From the NCBI GenBank assembly GCA_028711905.1, contig JAQTRI010000001.1, forward strand, positions 1 through 31,935: a stretch of DNA of 31,935 nucleotides. Direction: 5' to 3'. The DNA comes from Candidatus Wallbacteria bacterium. Its GTDB lineage: Bacteria > Muiribacteriota > JAQTZZ01. The notes under the pieces are model-generated. The model ran no database searches and was not told the origin of the DNA. It saw only the letters and a list, made by a program, of their open reading frames with translations. Positions 1 to 8,320 of this stretch are shown piece by piece (position 1 is the first letter of the stretch; every line of letters starts with the position of its first letter). The position numbers and the translations under genes were made by a program.

Positions 1-1224
1 CGGCTCATCAGGAGCTTCAACAGCACCCGCCCCCCCTTCCATTTCCTGCTTCTTCTTTTCTTCTTCTGCGCGGGCGATTTTTTCGCTGATGGCCTTAGCT
101 TCGCTTTCGCTGAAACTGGCCATGGAACCATTGAAGTTCATTGATGCGCCTTCACGCAAGTCCTGGACTGAAAGATCGGTGTTTTCGTCCAGGATGTCGG
201 ACATTAACTGTCTGTCAGGTTTGCCTTCAGCAATGCTCTTGAGAATTGAATGTATGTTCATGATTGTGGAGCAGAACTTGATAATATTCGAGTAAAACCC
301 CTTGGACTTCTCATATTCGCCCTTCAAGAAATAAAGCGTTCCCAGCTTGACCATAATCTCGATATCATCATCCTTGAGCTGAAAGGCGATCTGATAATTA
401 GTCTTGGCGTAATCAAGGTTGCGGGTGATAAGACACATATCTCCGAGTTTCATGTAAACCTCGAAATCGTTAAAAATCAAGTCGAGGGCTTTCTTGTAAT
501 ACGGGACAGCGTTGTCGAATTCCCTGAGCCTGAAGTAAAGATTGCCGATGCGCTTGATGATTCTTGACAGGTTAATGTGAGTGCGGAAATAAACCGACGC
601 CTCCGGGGCCTCCATATACTTGTGAAGAATCTTGATCGCTGAGCGGAAATCTTCGGTGAATTCGTAAAGCTCAGCCAGTTTTTCGAAAATCGGAATATTG
701 GTGGGATCCAGTTCCAGGGCTTTTTCAAATGACTGGATTGAAAGCGGCAGTTCGCGCTGTTCCAGGTAGAAGTTGGCAAGACGGAAATATCCCTGAGCCT
801 TGCGGGGAGAAGCGAAAATGTATTCAGTCCAGAGCGTGACCACCTTATCGAACATTCCCTGTTCGCGGTATATCTCTGCCAGCTTGTCGTGCACTGAGAT
901 ATTTCCGGTGTATTCAATGGCTTTTTTCAGGATCAGCTGAGCCTCGTACACCTTCTTTCCCTTCAGGAAAAGATCGGCCAGAATCACATAGGGTGCGGCG
1001 AATTTATAATTGCACTTAATGGCGTCCTTGATATAGGCATAGCACTGCTCCCACTCTTCATTGGCATAAAAGTTGGACGCTAAGGTGTAATTAGAGTCTG
1101 CCCCGTGAACATCAATTTTATCTTGTGCAGGAAGGTTCGCCTGCGCCGGAACAATCGAACTGACCCTTTCGAGGAAATTAAACTTCTGGCCGCGCATGGA
1201 ATCAAGCATTTTAAACAGGGACAT
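1..1224 (-). CDS. TPR-repeat protein, C-terminus beyond the window edge
   Basis: The reverse-strand frame is open from ATG at 1224 to the left edge, giving 408 visible codons without a stop. The protein starts MSLFKMLDSMRGQKF and has no signal peptide, so it is probably cytoplasmic. From about residue 45 to 330 it consists of helical pairs with TPR signatures, for example an AEIYREQGMF unit and an ALELDPTN junction. After the repeats it becomes acidic and low-complexity (EEEKKKQEMEGG). A GAGG-like Shine-Dalgarno lies 7 nt before the ATG. A possible promoter, TTGCAT with an 18-nt spacer and TACCAT, sits in the 113-nt gap to the upstream ATPase gene. TPR proteins are scaffolds, so no specific function follows from the sequence. 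The gene call is solid and the role is unknown. Confidence 0.85.
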   Translation of the reverse strand, partial: MSLFKMLDSMRGQKFNFLERVSSIVPAQANLPAQDKIDVHGADSNYTLASNFYANEEWEQCYAYIKDAIKCNYKFAAPYVILADLFLKGKKVYEAQLILKKAIEYTGNISVHDKLAEIYREQGMFDKVVTLWTEYIFASPRKAQGYFRLANFYLEQRELPLSIQSFEKALELDPTNIPIFEKLAELYEFTEDFRSAIKILHKYMEAPEASVYFRTHINLSRIIKRIGNLYFRLREFDNAVPYYKKALDLIFNDFEVYMKLGDMCLITRNLDYAKTNYQIAFQLKDDDIEIMVKLGTLYFLKGEYEKSKGFYSNIIKFCSTIMNIHSILKSIAEGKPDRQLMSDILDENTDLSVQDLREGASMNFNGSMASFSESEAKAISEKIARAEEEKKKQEMEGGAGAVEAPDEP

Positions 1225-1337
1225 GTCACGCCTCGCAATCCATTAATTTCAATCTTATGGTATCAAATCTCAGAATAATCATGCAACAATCTGCGGCGGA
1301 GATGAAAATTCCGAAAAAAAGGAAAAACTTTCATCTG

Positions 1338-2117
1338 TCAGTCAGCATCTTTCTCTGGGAAAACAAGCTTCACCCTGACCAAAGTGCCTTCACCAGGGCG
1401 GGACAGAATAGTGAGCTCGCTGGAGATACTGCGTACCAGAAATATTCCCCTACCCCTGATACTGTAAAAGTCTTCCTGCCTCCACTCGGAAATGTCACGG
1501 ATCTCGTCAGGGTTGAAACCTACCCCGGTATCCCTGACTTCCAGGAAAAAGTAATTTCTGGACAACCTCAAGTCTACACCAAGCTTGCCTTTGCCATTCG
1601 GATATGCATAGTTCATGGCATTGATCAGGATTTCCTCCATCAGCAGACGGCTCTGAAAAACCTGCTGTCCGCTCAACCCGAGGAGTTTTCCCGCCTGAAA
1701 CAGAAAAAGCTTCAACCGTTTCAAAAATCCGATCTCTGCAGGCATTTCATGTTGAAAATGATAACAGCCTCCCTCCAGGCTGTGCAGACAGATCATTTCC
1801 CTCAGAATGAACAGCAGGTCCTCTTCACCTTCCACGCTTTCCACAGTCAATCCCGGGAAGGTTTCAATGAAGATCATTTTCGGGGAGGGTTCAAGTGTGA
1901 TCATTCTGGGACATTCATCTCCGCTTGAGTAATGTTTCAGACATTCCGCAGTTTCCCTGGAAAGTTTCCCGGTCAATATCACTACCAGCGGAGAACCTTC
2001 TTGAGTGATAACATGACCGGATTTAACTGCGGCATCCGGCCCGAAATGCCTCTGCAGCTTTTCGGCCAGCTCAGCGCATTCTCCCAGTATGACCAGTAAA
2101 GGTTTTGTTTTTCGCAT
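1338..2117 (-). CDS. RsbW-like HATPase-domain protein
   Basis: 259 residues. The C-terminal half (about 135-255) is a GHKL/HATPase_c fold of the anti-sigma-factor serine kinase kind. It shows the N box EEILINAMNYAYPNG, the G1 box DTGVGFNP and the G2 box GRGIFLVRS. There is no histidine-containing dimerisation helix, so it is not a classical sensor kinase. The first 115 residues alternate strand and helix (LLVILG, VVILTG) like a degenerate receiver domain but lack the acidic pocket and phospho-acceptor Asp; that resemblance is inference. It follows the sigma54 regulator by 8 nt and is the last gene of the operon beginning at 7030. In other systems such ATPases phosphorylate STAS proteins or hold sigma factors. 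No STAS gene is visible here. Confidence 0.8.
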   Translation of the reverse strand: MRKTKPLLVILGECAELAEKLQRHFGPDAAVKSGHVITQEGSPLVVILTGKLSRETAECLKHYSSGDECPRMITLEPSPKMIFIETFPGLTVESVEGEEDLLFILREMICLHSLEGGCYHFQHEMPAEIGFLKRLKLFLFQAGKLLGLSGQQVFQSRLLMEEILINAMNYAYPNGKGKLGVDLRLSRNYFFLEVRDTGVGFNPDEIRDISEWRQEDFYSIRGRGIFLVRSISSELTILSRPGEGTLVRVKLVFPEKDAD

Positions 2118-2125
2118 CCTTCGTT

Positions 2126-3487
2126 TTAAGCCTTGATCCCGTATCTGATCATTTTATTGTACAGTGTCTTACGGGTGATTCCGAGAAGTTCACTGGCCTG
2201 TGCACGGTTCCCGCCGGTTGCGCTCAACACTTTCTCGATATAAGCTTTTTCCATCTGTTCTAAGGAGATGATGCTTCCTGACTGCTGCTCTGAAAGAGCG
2301 GATTCTCCAGACTGAGGCGCAAGTTCCTTTTCGAAAAAATCCAAATCCAGCATCTCACGGTTTTCCAGAAGCACAGCCCTTTCGATCACATTCTTCAGTT
2401 CACGCACATTGCCCGGCCAGGAATATCCGGTAACAATCCACCTTCCCTTCTGACTCAATCCTTTGACGGATCTTTTAAACTCAAGGTTGAACTTTTCAAT
2501 ATAATACTGTGCAATCAGCATAACATCCTGTCCCCGTTCACGCAGGGGTGGCAGAAAAACCGGTATCACTGACAGCCGATAGAAAAGCTCCTCGCGGAAA
2601 CGACCCTGACGCACCTCTTCCTTAAGGTCCTTATTGGTGGCAACTATCACGCGGACATTAACCGTGATATCTTCGACTCCACCGACCCGTTTGAATTTCT
2701 TTTCCTCGATCACCTTGAAAAGTTTGATCTGCAGCGCAGGCTTCAAATCCCCGATCTCGTCCAGGAATATCGTGCCTCCATTGGCCGCCTCCAGCAATCC
2801 CTTTTTGTTGAATCTGGCGTCAGTAAAGGACCCTTTGACATGGCCGAAAAGTTCGGATTCGAAAAGATTGTCGCTGATCGTGGAGCAATTGAGCTCGACG
2901 AAAGGAGCGTTTTTAAGCGGCGAATTGAAATGAATCGCCTTGGCTATCAATTCCTTGCCGGTACCGGATTCTCCCTGAATCAGGACTGTACTCTGCGTTG
3001 AATCGGCAAGAGACTTGATCAAATTAAACACCTTTTCCATGGCTTCGCTCCTGCCGACAATGCTCTGGAAATCGTACCGGCTGAGAATCTGGCTTCTGAG
3101 AATACTGTTCTCGTTAAGGAGAAACTTGCGTTCAATGGCCTTTTCCACAACAGAAATGATGCGCTCTTTCTGAAAAGGTTTTTTAATGTAATCATATGCA
3201 CCGCTCTTCAATGCGGTTACAGCGTCTTCCACATTAGCGAATCCAGTGATAACTATCACCTGGGTAATGGGACTGACTCTCTGGACATACTGCAGCACAT
3301 CAAGGCCGCTGGCCCGTTCCAGCCTTACATCAGTGATCACCACATCAATGGCATAACTATCGATCAATTCGAAAGCTGCTTCAGCCGATGATGCGGACAA
3401 GCATTCATATTCCCTGTCTTCAAGCCAATACTGCAGTATTTCAACTAAGTTCTCCTCATCATCGACAATTAAAATTCTACCTTTCAC
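2126..3487 (-). CDS. NtrC-family sigma54-dependent response regulator
   Basis: 453 residues with the full NtrC layout. The receiver domain (1-120) has acidic residues near D9-D10, phospho-acceptor D53, T80 and K103. The AAA+ domain (about 140-375) has Walker A GESGTGKE at 172-179, a Walker B GGTIFLDEIGDL near 237, and arginine-finger region motifs (GRFREELFYRL). A Fis-type helix-turn-helix at about 425-450 contains GNRAQASELLGITRKTLYNK. It activates RNA polymerase carrying sigma54, probably when phosphorylated by the neighbouring kinase, whose stop codon overlaps its ATG by 4 nt. The sigma54-contacting loop reads GSFTDA (219-224) instead of the canonical GAFTGA: the Phe and Thr are kept and the second Gly is Asp. 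Confidence 0.95.
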   Translation of the reverse strand: MKGRILIVDDEENLVEILQYWLEDREYECLSASSAEAAFELIDSYAIDVVITDVRLERASGLDVLQYVQRVSPITQVIVITGFANVEDAVTALKSGAYDYIKKPFQKERIISVVEKAIERKFLLNENSILRSQILSRYDFQSIVGRSEAMEKVFNLIKSLADSTQSTVLIQGESGTGKELIAKAIHFNSPLKNAPFVELNCSTISDNLFESELFGHVKGSFTDARFNKKGLLEAANGGTIFLDEIGDLKPALQIKLFKVIEEKKFKRVGGVEDITVNVRVIVATNKDLKEEVRQGRFREELFYRLSVIPVFLPPLRERGQDVMLIAQYYIEKFNLEFKRSVKGLSQKGRWIVTGYSWPGNVRELKNVIERAVLLENREMLDLDFFEKELAPQSGESALSEQQSGSIISLEQMEKAYIEKVLSATGGNRAQASELLGITRKTLYNKMIRYGIKA

Positions 3488-5124
3488 CTGGCCCCCTTCC
3501 TGCGGAAATCGATTCTAAAAACAGCCCCGCGACTGCCTTCCGCAATTTCTTTCAAACTCAGCACCCCACCGTTGCGCTCAGCCAGCATCATACTGATCGG
3601 CAAACCAAGACCGGCTCCTGATTTTCCCTTAGTCGTAAAAAAAGGTTCAAAAATCCTTTTCCTCACTTCCGAAGATACTCCCGGACCGCTGTCGCTGATT
3701 TCAACCCAGACAGCAGAACCTTCACTTCCAAAATGGCAGACGATCTCTCCATTGCCGCGCATGGCTTGCGCCGCATTGAGCAGCAGATTGTAAAACACTT
3801 GCAGCAATTCGTTCCTGTCAACCCTGACTGCTCCAATTTCTTCTGTTCCGTTGAACCTCATTTTCACTTTCCGCATGATCGGATTGGTGGACAACAGGGA
3901 AACGGCTTCTTCCAGCACTTCTTTCAAATCAGTATCGATCTGGGCGACATGAGTATCCGAGAAATGCAGGAGCTTTTCAGTCAGGCTGTTGATGCGCTCT
4001 GTCTCCTGAATGATTTTCCTGCAGAATTTCTGTTTCTCGCTGTCAGGAACATCTCCGGCGACAATCTGGGCGAATCCGGAAATGCTGGCCAGGGGGTTGT
4101 TGATCTCGTGTGCCAGAGTGCTGGAAAGCTGACCCATGGAAGCGAATTTTTCCTTGATGATAAGTTCCATCTTCATGTTCTTCAGGCTTTCATTTGCCTC
4201 TTCAAGTCCCCTGGCTTTTTCCCGCAAATCGTTGTAGAGTCCGGACTTCCAGATCGCCAGTGCCGCGCAGTCGGCCATGATCTCCAGAATTTCCCGCCAC
4301 CAGCCCAGGGAATTTTCCTGTGCCTTGAAATACAGCATTCCCATTGGAACACCAGCTCTGAGCAGAGGCTGAACAGCCATGCCGCAGATAGGAGGATCAA
4401 TTCCCCGTATGGAATTCGGGGACATACCGATCGGGGATAAACGATCCAACGGAAGAAATCGGGGAAATTCAGTAGTCCCAGTTTCCTTAACCTGTCCGGA
4501 AACTGCTGATAAAATCAACCGGCCATCAGCAAGACGATACACTGCCGCCTGAGTAAAACCGCAAACCTGGCGGATGCTGGAGACAATCAATTCCAGGGTT
4601 TGCTCGAGTGTGGCTTCACCGAGCAGCGCTTGATTGATCCTGTTGATTTCCGACAGCTGGAACAACTTGCGGTCCAGCTGCCTGATGATATGCAAAAAAA
4701 CCTGGTTGCGGTCGCAAAACTCGCCCCTGAAGGTTCGTCCCTCGCTCCCATGGCCGGTCAGTCCCCTGATCTGAGAGGCAACTTCACGAACATCGAATGG
4801 CTTGAGAATGTAACTGTCAACCCCCGCGTTCAGGCACTGAAACCGGCTGCCCTCATCAGGCCTGGCGGTAATGACCATGACCGGAATCCCGGAAATCCTC
4901 TCATCGGACTTGATAACCCGGCAAACCTGCAACCCATCTATCTCCTGCAACATCAGGTCCAGAATAACGATGTCCGGAGGGTCAGAGTAAAGCGCTGTCA
5001 GCCCCTCAGCTCCATCTCTGGCCCAGAATACATCAAAATCTTTCTCCAGAAGATCCTTGAAGAGAAAATAAATGCTCTCCTCGTCCTCGATCAGAAGGAG
5101 CCTTTTCCTGGTCAATGGAGACAT
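3484..5124 (-). CDS. Soluble REC-GAF-histidine kinase
   Basis: 546 residues. Order of domains: receiver (about 8-120; D56, T86, K108), a linker helix, a GAF-like sensory domain (about 165-295), a coiled-coil segment (about 300-328), HisKA with H339 in the H box STLAHEINNPLAS, and HATPase_c with N450 (LLLNAAQAM), G1 DSGPG at 478-482, FEPFFTTK, and G2 GAGLGLP. No transmembrane segment is visible, so it acts in the cytoplasm. The N-terminal receiver suggests it is itself switched by an upstream kinase or acts in a phosphorelay. The end overlaps the start of the sigma54 regulator (ATGA junction), which is its most likely output. The gene lies 58 nt downstream of the secreted GH57-like gene. Confidence 0.92.
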   Translation of the reverse strand: MSPLTRKRLLLIEDEESIYFLFKDLLEKDFDVFWARDGAEGLTALYSDPPDIVILDLMLQEIDGLQVCRVIKSDERISGIPVMVITARPDEGSRFQCLNAGVDSYILKPFDVREVASQIRGLTGHGSEGRTFRGEFCDRNQVFLHIIRQLDRKLFQLSEINRINQALLGEATLEQTLELIVSSIRQVCGFTQAAVYRLADGRLILSAVSGQVKETGTTEFPRFLPLDRLSPIGMSPNSIRGIDPPICGMAVQPLLRAGVPMGMLYFKAQENSLGWWREILEIMADCAALAIWKSGLYNDLREKARGLEEANESLKNMKMELIIKEKFASMGQLSSTLAHEINNPLASISGFAQIVAGDVPDSEKQKFCRKIIQETERINSLTEKLLHFSDTHVAQIDTDLKEVLEEAVSLLSTNPIMRKVKMRFNGTEEIGAVRVDRNELLQVFYNLLLNAAQAMRGNGEIVCHFGSEGSAVWVEISDSGPGVSSEVRKRIFEPFFTTKGKSGAGLGLPISMMLAERNGGVLSLKEIAEGSRGAVFRIDFRRKGAR

Positions 5125-5182
5125 TGTAAAAACCCTGCTCCAGGTCTTCCTGAGGATTCTGAATTAGTGCTCCAGGCAAAGT

Positions 5183-7030
5183 TCATTGCACTGTCATCTC
5201 CAGTAAGAGCATTTTTCTCATGCCTGGTTTGAGAGTAAAAGACCTGGACTCGATGTATCCTTTGCCTTTGTTGATGAATTCGCTGACCTTCAACTGCCAT
5301 TCACCATCGTCAAAACGATCGGAAAAGGTCGAGGCCGGACCTGACGCGCCCATACCACTGTATCGCAGATGCATGGATCTTGTGATTTCGGTTGAATTGG
5401 TAACACGGTAAGTAAGCAGAACTCTCCTGCCCTTACGGAAGATCTCATAAGTCTGCTGCAACACGAATCCATCCAGATCGTCGTCCAGCTTCTTGAAAAA
5501 AGTCAGGCGGTTTCCGCTGCGTTCAAAAAAATCAAAATCCTCAATGGTCTGCCGACCCAGGAATGTCACGCAGAGCCTGTCCGGATCGAAATCGAACAAA
5601 GTCCTTCCATCAGGCTTCATATGCACCTCTACCAGCTTGCCGGTACTTACATCAAAAGACAGGAGCATGTCATCGTTTTCCAGAAACACAAAGTGTTTGC
5701 CGTCAAACTGGCGTACACCGGTATAGGGTTTAACTGCTTGCAGCGAGTAATACTCCCTGTTCAGCCTTTCCATGACCTCAAAGAAATAGTGCTCCTCGCG
5801 CAGAAACCAGTTTTCCATGATCCTGTCGAGAAAAGGCCCGCGATCATCATTCGTGACACGGCCTGGATAGTTGTACTGCAGGTACTTCATCCAGTAAGCC
5901 AGTTTATCCGTGTAAAACCTGTCGATCATACTGGATGAGAAACGATAGTGCTCCGGCCTGACCAGATTCTTCAGAATAGATCTGGGCCTGGTGATGAGGA
6001 TTTCCGGATAATATTCCGGGAAAGCTGCGAAACGCAGAAATTCCATTTTTTTTAGTCGCTCCAGTCTTTCGACCAGGGTCTCGATAAAAGAAAGGTCCTC
6101 TTCATTGCCAAGTTCGATATAAAGGGCTAAAAAGGGATAACAAAAGCCCTTGTCTGTGGCTGAGCGCAGAAAACTCTCGCATTCCCCTGCCAGATCGCCC
6201 TTGTACAGTTTCCAGGTTTTGTCCATCACCGAAAGAGCCGGGTAGATAACAAGGTCCAGGCCATCCACAGTGTAAGGATAATATTCATCGCGCTTTTCCA
6301 GCACCACAGACCGATAGCCCTTTTCCAGGGCCAGCTCGAGTACTTCCTCGTCCACACCCAGATAAGGAGCGGCGAAAATCACCGGCGGAACCCGGAACAC
6401 CCTGGTAAAATCCTTTTTCCAGTCTTCCATTTCAGTTTCCTTGAGCTTTCTGTTGCGCAATACCGGCAGAAAAGACCTGGTTCCGGCAGTGCCGTAAAAA
6501 TAGAACCTGTCATCTTTCGACAACCAGGAAGCCAACTCGCCGTTTTTCTTCAAATGATCAAGGTAAACACTGTTAAAAGTGATGTTGACCGGGACTTTAA
6601 GTCTTTTCAATTCGCGCAGGAACTTCTCCAGAACAATGAAATCTTCGAACTGGACACTGGGCTGCAGATTGACAAAAAGACCGACCGTCAGAAGATTATC
6701 CTTGTAATCCATCATACTGCCGAACTGCAGTGACAACAGTGAATTACCGCCTGATTCTGAGGGATTGTCCGGGTCGAGGCGGCGGAAAATACTGTTGACC
6801 ATGAAATGATATTCGTATTCTCCAGGTGGAAGATAAAGCCGTGTACGATGCCATCCCTCGCTGTCCCTTTTCATGGGGACTTCGTGCCAGTTGTTGAAAG
6901 AACCGTGGAGAGTGACACAGGCACCCTCAGGACAGAAATATGAAAATTCCACACGCCCTCGATTGTCGCTGACTGCGGAGGCGAAGATAAGCAGGGGAAA
7001 GCAGAGTATCATTACCAGGAATCTGTTCAC
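5183..7030 (-). CDS. Secreted CBM48 plus degenerate GH57-like protein
   Basis: 615 residues from a GTG start at 7030, supported by GAGGAG 6 nt upstream. A signal peptide covers about 1-19 (cleavage after ASA). Residues about 27-105 form an AMPK-beta/CBM48-type glycan-binding fold (HGSFNNWHEVPM, PPGEYEYHFMV). Residues about 112-350 resemble a GH57 catalytic barrel, and about 440-615 a beta-sandwich like the C-terminal part of GH57 glucanotransferases. The GH57 family motif HxHQP appears as VNLQP (120-124), and the region where GH57 enzymes carry the nucleophile Glu (WLPE-like) reads FAAPYLG (219-225). Both changes suggest it binds glycan rather than cleaving it; this is inference. It is the first gene of the operon with the two-component system, so a periplasmic or surface carbohydrate-sensing role is possible. 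Confidence 0.75.
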   Translation of the reverse strand: MNRFLVMILCFPLLIFASAVSDNRGRVEFSYFCPEGACVTLHGSFNNWHEVPMKRDSEGWHRTRLYLPPGEYEYHFMVNSIFRRLDPDNPSESGGNSLLSLQFGSMMDYKDNLLTVGLFVNLQPSVQFEDFIVLEKFLRELKRLKVPVNITFNSVYLDHLKKNGELASWLSKDDRFYFYGTAGTRSFLPVLRNRKLKETEMEDWKKDFTRVFRVPPVIFAAPYLGVDEEVLELALEKGYRSVVLEKRDEYYPYTVDGLDLVIYPALSVMDKTWKLYKGDLAGECESFLRSATDKGFCYPFLALYIELGNEEDLSFIETLVERLERLKKMEFLRFAAFPEYYPEILITRPRSILKNLVRPEHYRFSSSMIDRFYTDKLAYWMKYLQYNYPGRVTNDDRGPFLDRIMENWFLREEHYFFEVMERLNREYYSLQAVKPYTGVRQFDGKHFVFLENDDMLLSFDVSTGKLVEVHMKPDGRTLFDFDPDRLCVTFLGRQTIEDFDFFERSGNRLTFFKKLDDDLDGFVLQQTYEIFRKGRRVLLTYRVTNSTEITRSMHLRYSGMGASGPASTFSDRFDDGEWQLKVSEFINKGKGYIESRSFTLKPGMRKMLLLEMTVQ

Positions 7031-7067
7031 AATTATCTCCTCAAATCAGATTGGTTCTGTCAATGTT

Positions 7068-7098
7068 TATCCGTCCCCTGGAGGCTCAACACGGATAA
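7068..7098. promoter_or_regulatory. Inverted repeat in the operon leader
   Basis: TTATCCGT (7068-7075) and ACGGATAA (7091-7098) are perfect 8-nt complements, 15 nt apart. They sit at the predicted transcription start of the minus-strand operon. They could be an operator or a 5' hairpin. Function is not established. Confidence 0.4.
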
Positions 7099-7102
7099 GT
7101 AA

Positions 7103-7131
7103 ATTTTACACAATCCTTGCTATCCATGCAA
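7103..7131 (-). promoter_or_regulatory. Sigma70-type promoter for the GH57-like/two-component operon
   Basis: Read on the minus strand, -35 TTGCAT (7131-7126) and -10 TAAAAT (7108-7103) are separated by 17 nt. The expected start near 7096 leaves a leader of about 65 nt before the GTG at 7030. No experimental support. Confidence 0.55.
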
Positions 7132-7176
7132 GCGTACAGCGGTCATTTACTAAAAATTTCTCATTGCCCGTGATTC

Positions 7177-7185
7177 TGATATAAT
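7177..7185 (+). promoter_or_regulatory. Extended -10 promoter for the pilT-like genes
   Basis: TGATATAAT is an extended -10 element (TGn plus a perfect TATAAT at 7180-7185). No good -35 is present at 17 nt, which is usual for extended -10 promoters. The expected start near 7192 gives a leader of about 44 nt to the ATG at 7236. Confidence 0.6.
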
Positions 7186-7235
7186 AGTTCTGAAAACGCC
7201 GGGATATGGCGCTCAGTCAACCTTCAGGAGGCCTC

Positions 7236-8303
7236 ATGGATGTCATAGAAATGTTACGCGAAGGTGTAAAACAGAATGTTTCCGATATCATTTTTTCGGT
7301 CGGCGCACCTCCTGTGTTCCGTATTCAGGGAAAACTGCAGCACTATGGCAAGGAACCACTGGTTCCCGAAGTCACGAAAAAACTTGTTTACAGCATACTC
7401 AGTGATGAGCAGAAAGCCCATTATGAAGAACTCAACGAACTTGACCTTTCGATTTCCTTAAAAGGCATCGGCCGTTTCAGGGTCAATGTCTATAAGCAGA
7501 AAAGTCATGTCGGAGCCGCGTTCCGTACCATCATGGAACGCATCCCCTCGCTGGAAGAGTTGAATATGCCTAAAACAGTGGGTACCTTCACCGAGTACCC
7601 CAACGGGCTGGTGCTGGTCACCGGACCGACAGGCAGCGGCAAATCAACCACTCTTGCCTCGATGATCGACCTGATCAACACGCGCACCAGTTGTCACATA
7701 GTCACTGTCGAAGATCCCATTGAATTCGTGCACGAACATAAAAGCTGCATTATCGACCAGCGCCAGCTCGGACGCGACACCCAGACCTATTCCAATGCCT
7801 TGAAATATGTGCTGCGTCAGGACCCTGATGTGATCCTGGTCGGAGAAATGCGCGATCTGGAAACCATCACAGCCACCATTACCTTAGCTGAAACGGGTCA
7901 CCTCGTTTTTTCCACCCTGCACACTCAGTCCGCAGCGCAGACCATTGATCGTATTGTCGATGTCTTCCCGCCATATCAGCAGGAACAGATCCGCACCCAG
8001 CTTTCTCTTACACTCAAGGCTGTCGTCAGTCAGCAGCTTCTGCCCAAGGCCAGGGGTACAGGGCGCGTAGCTGCCAGGGAAATCATGGTCATGAACTCAG
8101 CCATCAGCAACCTGATCCGCGAAGGCAAGACATACATGATCCCCAACTGTCTTCAGACCGGTAAGCGGGAAGGCATGATCACCATGGAGGAATCGATCCT
8201 TGATCTCCTGCGTCATGGGGATATCTCCCCTGAAACTGCCATGAGCAAAGTACCTGACAAGGTCAAAATCCAGAAGGCCACAACCGGTCAGGGCGCTTTT
8301 TAA
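7236..8303 (+). CDS. pilT: Twitching-motility retraction ATPase, PilT type
   Basis: 355 residues from ATG 7236, chosen because AGGAGG (7226-7231) lies 4 nt upstream; the in-frame ATG at 7206 has no Shine-Dalgarno. PilT-family hexameric ATPase with an N-terminal PAS-like domain (SDIIFSVGAPPVFRIQGKL), Walker A GPTGSGKST (130-138), an Asp box around VTVEDPIEF, Walker B ILVGEMRD, and a His box GHLVFSTLHT. The C-terminal AISNLIREGK matches the conserved AIRNLIREGK element of PilT, which the next gene lacks, so this is the more PilT-like paralogue. It would power type IV pilus retraction at the inner membrane. No pilin, PilB or PilC gene is in the window. The second ATPase follows within 20 nt. Confidence 0.92.
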   Translation: MDVIEMLREGVKQNVSDIIFSVGAPPVFRIQGKLQHYGKEPLVPEVTKKLVYSILSDEQKAHYEELNELDLSISLKGIGRFRVNVYKQKSHVGAAFRTIMERIPSLEELNMPKTVGTFTEYPNGLVLVTGPTGSGKSTTLASMIDLINTRTSCHIVTVEDPIEFVHEHKSCIIDQRQLGRDTQTYSNALKYVLRQDPDVILVGEMRDLETITATITLAETGHLVFSTLHTQSAAQTIDRIVDVFPPYQQEQIRTQLSLTLKAVVSQQLLPKARGTGRVAAREIMVMNSAISNLIREGKTYMIPNCLQTGKREGMITMEESILDLLRHGDISPETAMSKVPDKVKIQKATTGQGAF

Positions 8304-8320
8304 AAAGGGGGATGAACACA

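Noticed and set aside
3733..4440. Long plus-strand open frame opposite the kinase gene
   Set aside because: It lies wholly antisense to a well-supported kinase, has no ribosome-binding site and no recognisable domain; the same holds for 1257-1928 opposite the RsbW-like gene.
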